Below are positions 52,529 to 60,373 of a stretch of DNA of 64,000 nucleotides, one piece after another. Both the position numbers and the translations under genes were made by a program. Within the stretch, counting starts at the first letter, position 1. Every line of letters begins with the position of its first letter. The DNA comes from Steroidobacteraceae bacterium (GTDB lineage: Bacteria > Pseudomonadota > Gammaproteobacteria > Steroidobacterales > Steroidobacteraceae): assembly GCA_041395505.1 (NCBI GenBank), contig JAWLAG010000001.1, positions 682,001 through 746,000 of the forward strand. Direction: 5' to 3'. Under the pieces are notes generated by a model. That model was given only the letters and a program-made list of their open reading frames with translations. It ran no database searches and was not told the origin of the DNA.

Positions 52529-54700
52529 ATGTACGTTCGTTGTCGCCATGGCTTGATCCTTGTCCTGGCATGTGTCGCGGTGCCCGCAATCGCGCTTGCA
52601 CAGTCCGTCGCGCTCGAAGAAGTCACGGTCACCGCGGAGCGTCGTAGCTCGGATCTGCAGACCACCCCCATCGCCGTGAGCGCAATAGGCGCGACCGATC
52701 TCGAGCGCCTGCAGATAACGACCATCGACGATCTCGATGCCACCGTGCCCTCGATGACGGTCGAGAACAACGTCGCGAGCAACGCTGCCGTGACGGTCTC
52801 GCTGCGCGGCAATGCGGAGCAGAATGCCGCATTCATGTTCTCCGAGCCGGGCGTAGGGCTGTACATGGATGGTGTCTACCGCAGGCTGTCAGGTTCGAAT
52901 ATCGAATTGGCCGAGGTCGATCGCATAGAAGTGCTGCGCGGACCCCAGGGTACGTTGTTCGGCCGCAACACTTTGGCCGGTGCCATCAATATCGTCACGC
53001 GAGCGCCCGCCGACGAGTTCACCGGTTCAGTGCAGCTGGCCTATGGTGAATTCGACACCAGCCGCGCGCGGCTCGCTTTGAGCGGCCCTCTTGGCGAACG
53101 CCTGAGCGGAGCCCTGTCGGTGCTGCACAAGAAGCGCAGCGACGGCTGGATGACCAATCGCGTTGATGACAGCAAAGTCGGTAAAACCGATTTTCTAGGC
53201 GCTCTGGGTACTTTGCATTACCGGGGCGAGGGATACGACGCAACTTTTTCCGCCTACGGATCCAACAGTGAGTCCGATGGAGCCTACGGCTCGCCGGTCA
53301 ATGTGACGACCGGTCAGCGGGTGTTCTCCGACAAGAGCGATGTCGCCGGCGCTGCCGTGTTGACTCCCGGCGGTCTGCTGAATCCATTCAACGATACCGA
53401 TCAGCACGGCGCCGATCTCGTCATCACCGTTCCTCTCGGTGCGGTGACTTTCAAATCGATCACGGCCTACAGCAAGATGCAGGATGACTGGGCGGTCGAC
53501 TTCACGGCCGGACAACTGGCTGCGCCGCCACCGGTCGGGCCGTTCGACGCCGTGCCCGGCACCAGCGGCTTCTTCCGCCTGGCACTTTCCGAGCAGGACC
53601 AGATTTCGCAGGAATTCAATTTCACGCAGGGCAATGAGCGCGTGTCGAGCATATTTGGCCTGTACTACTACCGCGAGAAGAGCCGGCAGACGATTCAGGA
53701 CTATTTTGCCGGTGGGTTCTTCGCGGCCGTGCCCGCCGATCATCGCCTGGTGTCGAAATCCGTCGCGGCCTATGGTCAGGTCAACGTCCACATGAACAAA
53801 CGCTGGACTGCCGTGATGGGCGCGCGCTACACCAGCGACAAGAAGGACTTCTCGGGTCGCAAGGCCAATTCACTGGGCGCGCCGGCCGATTTCGCGTCGG
53901 ACGACAGCTTCAGTCGTTTTACCGCCAAGGCAGGCCTCGAATTCGCCATCAGTGATCGCCTGTTTTCCTACCTGACATTCAGCCAGGGCTACAAGGCCGG
54001 TTCCTACGACCCGTTCGCCAACGCCGATTTCATCGGCCAGGCGCAAAAGGCGGAGCTGGTCGATTCTCTGGAGGTCGGACTGAAGGCCGAGTTGCTCGAG
54101 CGACGCCTGCGGCTGAACACTGCCGCCTATCTGACGCGTTACAAGGATCTCGTCATTGGCATCATCACGCCGACGGGCCTGTCGAACCAGAATGCCGGCG
54201 AAAGTGAAGTGAAGGGGCTCGAGTCCGAGCTCACCTGGCTCGCGAGCGAGCGCGTACAGATCTACGGCAGCGTAACCCTGATGGACGCGAAGTGGAAGTC
54301 GCTGGCGCCGGGCGCCTTGCTCACCGGGGTTACGCTGGGTGACGCACCGCCTTTCACCTTCGACACACAGGCCACCATCGGCCTCGCCTACGATGCGCCA
54401 CTCACGGCGGGAACTCTGCGTTTTGCAGCGTCCGGGCGTTACATCGATCATTATTTCCAGCAGGTCGCGCATCTGAACAATCCGCTCGATCGCGTCGATT
54501 CACGTTCCTGGCTGGACGCAAGCGTTACCTTCGCCAGCACCGATGGGCATCACAAAGTGGTGCTGAATGGCAAGAACCTGACCGACGAGCAGGGTCAGTA
54601 TTCGACCCTGAACTTTTCCACCTTCCTGTTCAACAATACGGCTTCGTGGTTGCCGGGCGAACCGCGTACCTGGGAGCTGAGCTATACCTACTCATTTTAA
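52529..54700 (+). CDS. TonB-dependent outer-membrane receptor
   Basis: A 723-residue receptor. The signal peptide ends near residue 25 (IALAQS), then a TonB-box-like EEVTVTAERR, a plug domain with IEVLRGPQGTLFGRNTLAGAINIV near residues 136-159, and a C-terminal barrel that ends LSYTYSF. The type is the large group of receptors typical of sphingomonads and related catabolists (IroN/CirA-like), usually importing hydrophobic or complexed organic substrates or siderophores. It begins the operon with AsmA 21 bases and UbiD 41 bases apart, so the imported compound may be the UbiD substrate or its precursor. Confidence 0.9.
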   Translation: MYVRCRHGLILVLACVAVPAIALAQSVALEEVTVTAERRSSDLQTTPIAVSAIGATDLERLQITTIDDLDATVPSMTVENNVASNAAVTVSLRGNAEQNAAFMFSEPGVGLYMDGVYRRLSGSNIELAEVDRIEVLRGPQGTLFGRNTLAGAINIVTRAPADEFTGSVQLAYGEFDTSRARLALSGPLGERLSGALSVLHKKRSDGWMTNRVDDSKVGKTDFLGALGTLHYRGEGYDATFSAYGSNSESDGAYGSPVNVTTGQRVFSDKSDVAGAAVLTPGGLLNPFNDTDQHGADLVITVPLGAVTFKSITAYSKMQDDWAVDFTAGQLAAPPPVGPFDAVPGTSGFFRLALSEQDQISQEFNFTQGNERVSSIFGLYYYREKSRQTIQDYFAGGFFAAVPADHRLVSKSVAAYGQVNVHMNKRWTAVMGARYTSDKKDFSGRKANSLGAPADFASDDSFSRFTAKAGLEFAISDRLFSYLTFSQGYKAGSYDPFANADFIGQAQKAELVDSLEVGLKAELLERRLRLNTAAYLTRYKDLVIGIITPTGLSNQNAGESEVKGLESELTWLASERVQIYGSVTLMDAKWKSLAPGALLTGVTLGDAPPFTFDTQATIGLAYDAPLTAGTLRFAASGRYIDHYFQQVAHLNNPLDRVDSRSWLDASVTFASTDGHHKVVLNGKNLTDEQGQYSTLNFSTFLFNNTASWLPGEPRTWELSYTYSF

Positions 54701-54721
54701 GGAAGGGCACGCAGGTAACGA

Positions 54722-56746
54722 ATGCGTCTGCTGAAAGTCATCGCCGTCGCGCTTGGCGTCATTGTCGCGGCACTTGCGGTGCTCGTGCTCGCGGTCTGGT
54801 TGCTGTTCGATCCGAACGATTACAAGGCGCGCATTGTTGCCGAGGTGCAGGCCGCGACGGGACGCGAACTTCGCTTGGATGGCGATGTCAGGCTTGCGGT
54901 CCTGCCGATGCTGGCGGTCGACATCGGACCTGCGAGTCTTGGCAACCCGAGGGGATTTTCCGAAAGACCATTCCTGACGCTGAAACGAGCATCATTGCAT
55001 GCACGGTTGCTGCCGCTGTTGCGGGGCCAGGTGCGAGTCGGTCGAGTGGTGATCGATGGCCTCGACCTGCAACTGGAACAGGACAGGAACGGCAAAGGCA
55101 ACTGGGAGGACTGGGGCGATCAGCGCGAACCTCAGCGCGCGGTTGAAGGGCAAAGCGATCACGCGGCGTCACTCGACCTCGCCGGTGTCGCGATCACAAA
55201 TGGGAGAGTCAGTTTCGAGGACAAGGAGGCGAGCGAACTCAAGGCGACGATCGGCCGCGTACGTGCCGGCGCGAGCATCCCGGTGCGGCTCGAATTCATG
55301 CTGCAAAGTGGCGCGCCTGCGAAACCCGTTCCAATCCGGATGCAATTCGGGGTGACTGTCGATCTCGATCGCCAGCTGTATGCACTTGAGAGCCTTGATT
55401 TGGAGGGCAAACTACCGAATTCGGCGGCCACTCCCTGGCGGTTCACGACCGCGAAACTGGCCATGAACCTCGCGCAACAGACCCTCGATCAAGCCGAGTA
55501 CGAACTGGAACTCGGGCCTGCGCAGCTCTTTGGCAATATCCAGGGCGCAAGTATCGTGGATGCACCGTTACTCGCGGGCGATTTTGAACTGCGTGCACTG
55601 GCACCCCGCAAGCTGCTGCCGGCACTTGGCCTCGCAACCCCTCTCACCCGGGACAACTCGCGACTTGCGAACCTTGCCGCCAAAGGGCGTTATCGCTGGC
55701 AGGCCGGCATCGTCGAAGGCAATGAGCTCGACCTCAAGCTCGATGACTCGACGCTTGGCGGTCGAATGTCGTTCAACACCGGGACTCATGACCTGGATTT
55801 CGCATTGACGCTCGATCGTATCGACCTCGATCTCTACCAGCCCCCGCCAACGGCGGGTGGGCAGGGGACTCCGGAGTCGGCGATCGAATTGCCGGTCGAT
55901 ACGCTCAAACCATTGCGCGCACGCGGCCAGTTCGACATCGGCGAGATCCGCACTGCCGGCGTGCAATTGCAGCAACTTAGCGTCGCCCTGCGCGCCACCG
56001 GCGGGCAGTTGCGGATGGCGCCCCTCAAGGCGCAACTCTATGGCGGGCGATTTGCCGGCGATATCAACTGGGACCTGCGCGGGGAGGTTCCGAAGCTCGA
56101 TCTGCAGGCGAATCTGACCGGTATCGACGTTGCGAGGTTCGGCAAGGACTTTGCAAAAAGTGAACGCATCACCGGCGAGGGCGATCTGTCCGCCAGGCTC
56201 GACGCACGGGGTCGCAGCGGCGATGCGATGCTTCAAAGTCTGAACGGCACGCTGCGCGCCGACCTTCGAAACGGCGCTGTCGACGGCATCGACATCTGGT
56301 ACGCGCTCGCCGAAGCCCAGTCGTTGGCCTCGAAACGTAGTCTCTCGGGAGCAAGCAACAGTCGTCGTACCGAGTTCGAACGGTTTTCCGCCTCGGCCGA
56401 CCTGCGCAACGGCGTCGCCACCACCAGGGACCTGGTCGCCGATTCGAAGGAACTGCATGTAACAGGCGAGGGTGAGAGCAATCTCCTCACGAGTGCAATC
56501 GACTATCGCATCAAGGCAAGGATCTTGGCTGCGCCTGCTGGCGCGGGTGACGGCATGGGTCAGCTTGCGGGTGCGACCATTCCGGTACGGATTTCGGGCA
56601 CCATGGCAGAGCCCAGGATTCGGCCCGATCTGTCAGGTATGGTGCGCGAGCGCGTGCAGGAAAAGGTCGACGAGCAGAAGCAGAAACTGCAAGAGAAAGT
56701 CAAAGAGAAATTGCAGGACAAACTGAAGAACCTGTTCGGCAATTGA
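54722..56746 (+). CDS. AsmA family protein
   Basis: A 674-residue protein with a single N-terminal membrane anchor (LLKVIAVALGVIVAALAVLVLAVW, written here in parts; residues 3-26) and the AsmA-type beginning DPNDYKARIVAEVQAATGREL. The repeat-rich chain of beta-strand segments (chorein-like) and a C-terminal Lys/Glu helix near residues 640-672 follow. AsmA proteins span the periplasm and are implicated in lipid transport and outer-membrane homeostasis. It lies 21 bases after the TonB receptor and 41 bases before UbiD on the same strand. Its link to substrate uptake is inference from position. Confidence 0.87.
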   Translation: MRLLKVIAVALGVIVAALAVLVLAVWLLFDPNDYKARIVAEVQAATGRELRLDGDVRLAVLPMLAVDIGPASLGNPRGFSERPFLTLKRASLHARLLPLLRGQVRVGRVVIDGLDLQLEQDRNGKGNWEDWGDQREPQRAVEGQSDHAASLDLAGVAITNGRVSFEDKEASELKATIGRVRAGASIPVRLEFMLQSGAPAKPVPIRMQFGVTVDLDRQLYALESLDLEGKLPNSAATPWRFTTAKLAMNLAQQTLDQAEYELELGPAQLFGNIQGASIVDAPLLAGDFELRALAPRKLLPALGLATPLTRDNSRLANLAAKGRYRWQAGIVEGNELDLKLDDSTLGGRMSFNTGTHDLDFALTLDRIDLDLYQPPPTAGGQGTPESAIELPVDTLKPLRARGQFDIGEIRTAGVQLQQLSVALRATGGQLRMAPLKAQLYGGRFAGDINWDLRGEVPKLDLQANLTGIDVARFGKDFAKSERITGEGDLSARLDARGRSGDAMLQSLNGTLRADLRNGAVDGIDIWYALAEAQSLASKRSLSGASNSRRTEFERFSASADLRNGVATTRDLVADSKELHVTGEGESNLLTSAIDYRIKARILAAPAGAGDGMGQLAGATIPVRISGTMAEPRIRPDLSGMVRERVQEKVDEQKQKLQEKVKEKLQDKLKNLFGN

Positions 56747-56787
56747 CGAGTCTGAACGAGCGAAATTTCAATGATTGAGGAAGGCTG

Positions 56788-58284
56788 ATGGCATTCAAGG
56801 ATCTACGGGAGTATCTGGCGTTGCTTGAGCAACGCGGACAATTGAAGCGTGTCAGCGCGCCCGTGAGTGTTTCGCGTGGGCGTTCCGAGCTCGATGCAGT
56901 CATGCGTCTGCTGCACGAACAGAATGGTCCGGCGCTCATTCTCGAGCAGCCTGCTGGGTCCAATGCGCCCGAGGTGCCACTGGTTTTCAATCCATTTGGC
57001 ACACGTGAGCGCACGGCCTGGATCGTAGGTGAGTCCAGCTGGCTCGATGCCAAACGCAAGGTTGCGGATGTGCTGAACGATCCGGCTCGCTGGAAGAAGC
57101 CTGTGCTCGTCGATCGCGCGAAAGCCTCCTGCAAGGAATGGATGGTAAAAGGCGATGATATTTCGCTCGACCGTGATTTGCCGGCAGTGTGGTATGGCAA
57201 AGAAGGTCCGTCCTATGTCTGCAATGCCGTGTCGGTCTCACGCGATCCGGATTCCGGCGAGCGCAATGTTGGCTGCTACCGCTACACGCAGTTCTGGAAT
57301 GCGACGCATCCGCTCGGCCAGGGCTACACGGACGAACAGATCAAGCGCCGGCTTGCGGGATTCGTCTGGTGGAATCCGCCGATGAACCATATCGGCCTGC
57401 ACTTCAGCAAGGCGGCACGCAAGGGAAAACCGCTGCCCGTGGCGTTGGCCTCGATGGCCGATCCCGTCGTGCACCTGGCCGGAGCGACAGGACTTGCCTA
57501 CGGGGTGGACGAATTCGAGTTTGCCGGCGGCTTGCGCGGATCGCCGGTCGAACTCGTCAAGTGCGAGACTGTCGACCTCGAAGTGCCTGCGCATGCCGAG
57601 TGGGTAATCGAGGGCGAACTCGTACCGGGTGAGCCCGCCGTGATCGGTCCGCATGGCAATCCCGGTGGCTACTATGACAAGGCGCTGTGGTTGCCGGAAA
57701 TGCGCGTCAATTGCATCACGCGCCGCAAGGATCCAATGTGGTACACGACCCAGGAGATGGTGCCGCCATTCGACCACGTCTACATGGCGTTGCTGCCGGT
57801 CGAAGCAGAGGTCTTCTCGGATCTCAAGAAGAAGATTCCGGAGGTAAAGGACGTCGCGGCCTCGCCCAACCTGAGTTTCGTCGTGCAGCTATCGGTCGAT
57901 GGCGCCAACAAGCCACATGCGGAGTTCGGCAAGTATGTCCTTCATGCCGTCTGGGGTTCTGCCGGCCGCTGGGGACGAACCGCGAAGATGGTCGTGGTCG
58001 TTGGACCCGATGTTGATCCTTACGACTGGAATGCCATCGAATGGGCGCTGATGACGCGCGTGCAGCCTTATTCCGACACCATCATCAATCGCTCGGCGCA
58101 AGCTTACCTGCTCGATCCCTCAGCGCCGAAATCCGAGCAGGGTGTGCCATCCATGGGCGAGCAGATAGGCATCGACGCGACCATCAAGGTGCCGGAGCGC
58201 TTCAAGGACTATCCCGAGACCGCGAACGCTGATCCGAAGCTTGTCGCCGAGCTGCGCGAGCGATTGGCGCCCTTCCTCGCCTGA
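56788..58284 (+). CDS. UbiD family prenylated-FMN-dependent decarboxylase
   Basis: A 498-residue UbiD-family decarboxylase, preceded by GAGGAAGG. It begins FKDLREYLALLEQRGQLKRV. The metal/prFMN-binding part has NVGCYRYTQFWN near residues 160-171, NHIGLHFSKAARKGKPLPVA near 200-219, and the conserved Glu-rich segment ETVDLEVPAHAEWVIEGEL near 260-278. NAPEVPLVFN and RDPDSGERN flank these. UbiD enzymes (with prenylated FMN from UbiX) decarboxylate or carboxylate aromatic and alpha,beta-unsaturated acids. No ubiX partner is in the window. It is the last gene of the TonB-AsmA-UbiD operon. Confidence 0.9.
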   Translation: MAFKDLREYLALLEQRGQLKRVSAPVSVSRGRSELDAVMRLLHEQNGPALILEQPAGSNAPEVPLVFNPFGTRERTAWIVGESSWLDAKRKVADVLNDPARWKKPVLVDRAKASCKEWMVKGDDISLDRDLPAVWYGKEGPSYVCNAVSVSRDPDSGERNVGCYRYTQFWNATHPLGQGYTDEQIKRRLAGFVWWNPPMNHIGLHFSKAARKGKPLPVALASMADPVVHLAGATGLAYGVDEFEFAGGLRGSPVELVKCETVDLEVPAHAEWVIEGELVPGEPAVIGPHGNPGGYYDKALWLPEMRVNCITRRKDPMWYTTQEMVPPFDHVYMALLPVEAEVFSDLKKKIPEVKDVAASPNLSFVVQLSVDGANKPHAEFGKYVLHAVWGSAGRWGRTAKMVVVVGPDVDPYDWNAIEWALMTRVQPYSDTIINRSAQAYLLDPSAPKSEQGVPSMGEQIGIDATIKVPERFKDYPETANADPKLVAELRERLAPFLA

Positions 58285-58314
58285 GCGCAGCGTGACACCG
58301 CCGGTTGGGCCGCG

Positions 58315-59133
58315 TCAGAGCAGGTCGCGGCTCTTGTCCTTGCTCGAATAGGCCGGGAGCTTGCCGAGGTGCAGGCCGTCATCGACGTTCAGCGTCGTAC
58401 CGGTCACTTCCGTATGATCGATCAGAAAGGCCAGGACGCTGCGTGCGATCCCGTCCGCCGTGGCAACGCGCTGCAGCGGCAGCTGGGCCGCGAGGCCAGT
58501 GATCATCGCTTCATATTGCGCGTCACCGAGCCCGGACTTGAGCCAGCGGGTCTGGATCGCTCCCGGGCAGATCGCATTCACGCGCACCTCGGGCGCCAGC
58601 GTCAAGGCGAGTGAGCGCGTCAAAAGATTGAGCGCTGCCTTGCTGGCTGCATAGGCCATTGACGACGCTATACCCGTGACGCCGCCGATCGAGGATGTGA
58701 TGACTATCGCGCCTTTGGCTTGGCGCAGATGCGGCGCTGCTGCACGGATCATCTGGAAGGTGCCGACCACGTTCACGGTGTAGATGTCGAGGAAGACCTC
58801 CTTGGTGAGCGCCTCCATGTCCTCAAACGGGATGAACTTCGTCTTGCCGGCATTGTTGACAAGATAGTCGATTCGCTGCCATCTGCCGATGGCCGCTTCG
58901 ACAATGCGACGGCAGTCGGCATCCTCGGCGATGTCGCCTTGTTCGATCAGCACCTCGACACCGCAGGCGCGGCAGGCACCCGCGGTCGCCTCCGCCTCCG
59001 CCCGGCTTCTCGTGTAGTTGATGACGACATTGCAACCGCGCTCGGCGAGCAGGAGTGCCGCCGCTGCGCCGACGCCGGTCGCCGAGCCCGTGACGATGGC
59101 GACTTTACCCGCTTCGGTTCGTCGGTCACTCAT
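58315..59133 (-). CDS. Short-chain dehydrogenase/reductase (SDR)
   Basis: A 272-residue classical SDR. NAD(P) motif TGSATGVGAAAAL (residues 15-27, a variant of TGxxxGxG), NNAGKT near 93, catalytic Ser in VITSSIGG near 147, and the catalytic YAASK near 161-165. The C-terminal PGAIQTRW follows. Substrates of this type include alcohols, steroids and hydroxy acids. Its ATG overlaps the stop of the LLM gene (ATGA), so the two are translationally coupled. It is convergent with UbiD across about 30 bases. Confidence 0.9.
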   Translation of the reverse strand: MSDRRTEAGKVAIVTGSATGVGAAAALLLAERGCNVVINYTRSRAEAEATAGACRACGVEVLIEQGDIAEDADCRRIVEAAIGRWQRIDYLVNNAGKTKFIPFEDMEALTKEVFLDIYTVNVVGTFQMIRAAAPHLRQAKGAIVITSSIGGVTGIASSMAYAASKAALNLLTRSLALTLAPEVRVNAICPGAIQTRWLKSGLGDAQYEAMITGLAAQLPLQRVATADGIARSVLAFLIDHTEVTGTTLNVDDGLHLGKLPAYSSKDKSRDLL

Positions 59134-60164
59134 TTGCCCACCTCGCGCAAGACTGGTACCACCCGCTCACCGATGATTTTGAGCGCATCCATCGGATTGT
59201 CGTGCAGCCTGAGCGCCACCTCCGTCAGACCGGCCTGGCCGAACATCCGGAAGCGCTCGATCTCGCGGTCGAGGTCTGCCAGGCCGCCGGTCGATGTGAA
59301 ATATTCGCACAACCGCGCGGAGATGCTCTCCGGCACGCCCTTGATTCGACCCGAGCGATCGAACCACGCCGCGACGCAATTTTCGTAGTTGGCGCGTACC
59401 AGCGCCACTTCCTCGGCATCGAGTACATGTGCGAGGAGTTCGGGATCGAGCTTGCGCGCGCGCCAGGCGAGTTCACGACGTGACTCGCGAAATGCTTCGT
59501 CGCGATCGTGTTTCAGGTGCCAGGCCCAGAAAGTATTGACTCGCAGCGACGCCATGCCGGCTTCGCGCTTCGCCGCGCCCTCGCGCACGGCTGCCATGGC
59601 TTGCGCCATTTCCTCGGGCGTCGTGCAGCCGACATATACACCGTCTGCCACCCGCGCCAGCATGCGCATCATCTGCGCCCGGTAGGCCGTGCCATAGACC
59701 AGCGGCGGATGGGCCCTGATCCAGTCAAAGGCGCAGGGAAAATTGACGACGAAGTCCTCTCCCCTGTAACCCTGCTGCAGGCTGCCCCGGCCTGCGCCAC
59801 GCACGATCTCGATGGATTCGCGAACGGCACGGATGATTTTCGGAGGGCGCGTCAGCCCCATGGCGTCGATGTTGCCTTCGCCCGCGCCCATGGCGACGAC
59901 GGCCCGGCCATCCGTCATTTCGTTCAGCGTGAGGAGCGCGTTCGCGATCTTGAGCGGATGCATTTCGAAGGGGCTCACAGCGAGCGGACCCATCAGCAGC
60001 CTCTCCGTTGCCGCGGCGAGTGGCGCGAGCGACAGGAAGCCGTCCCAATGCGCGAAATAATTGGAGGACCAGAGCGCGCGGATGCCGTATCGCTCCGCGA
60101 CCTGGCCCAGTTCCAGCATCTGCCTCGGGGTCAGATTGGGTTCAAGGATGATGTCGATGTCCAT
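59130..60164 (-). CDS. LLM class flavin/F420-type oxidoreductase
   Basis: A 344-residue luciferase-like TIM barrel. It begins DIDIILEPNLTPRQMLELGQVAERYG and has RLLMGPLAVSPFEMHPLKIANALLTL and TDGRAVVAMGAGEGNIDAMG near residues 84-103, which resemble the methylene-tetrahydromethanopterin reductase-like branch of the LLM family (F420- or flavin-dependent). The substrate is unknown. The neighbouring SDR is coupled directly. It sits downstream of the TonB receptor gene on the same strand. Confidence 0.87.
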   Translation of the reverse strand: MDIDIILEPNLTPRQMLELGQVAERYGIRALWSSNYFAHWDGFLSLAPLAAATERLLMGPLAVSPFEMHPLKIANALLTLNEMTDGRAVVAMGAGEGNIDAMGLTRPPKIIRAVRESIEIVRGAGRGSLQQGYRGEDFVVNFPCAFDWIRAHPPLVYGTAYRAQMMRMLARVADGVYVGCTTPEEMAQAMAAVREGAAKREAGMASLRVNTFWAWHLKHDRDEAFRESRRELAWRARKLDPELLAHVLDAEEVALVRANYENCVAAWFDRSGRIKGVPESISARLCEYFTSTGGLADLDREIERFRMFGQAGLTEVALRLHDNPMDALKIIGERVVPVLREVGK

Positions 60165-60272
60165 GCGTCATCTACTCACGTCTGCAGGAAGGCGCCACAG
60201 CGCCCACGGGCATCATTGTCGGACACCCTCGGCGCGTTGCAAACCTGCTCGGCGGCCGTGTCCGAAAACGAC

Positions 60273-60308
60273 AACGCCGGATGCACTGCGATCAGTGCAC
60301 CCGGCGTT
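60273..60308 (-). terminator. Long hairpin, probable terminator after the second TonB receptor
   Basis: AACGCCGG...GCACTG pairs with CAGTGC...CCGGCGTT, a 16-base stem with one mismatch and a CGAT loop. On the minus strand it is followed by GTCGTTTTC. It lies about 65 bases downstream of the TonB receptor stop. A second inverted repeat (GAGGCGGGC/GCCCGCCTC at 60326-60356) is nearer the stop. Together they probably separate the receptor transcript from the LLM gene. Confidence 0.6.
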
Positions 60309-60373
60309 CCGGGCCTGGTTGGTGCGAGGCGGGCTGCAGCCGGTGGTGCCCGCCTCAGCCCGTTACAGGGGCG

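Noticed and set aside
56788..58284. A ubiX-type prenyltransferase next to the UbiD gene
   Set aside because: None of the neighbouring proteins has the flavin prenyltransferase pattern; the cofactor must come from elsewhere in the genome.
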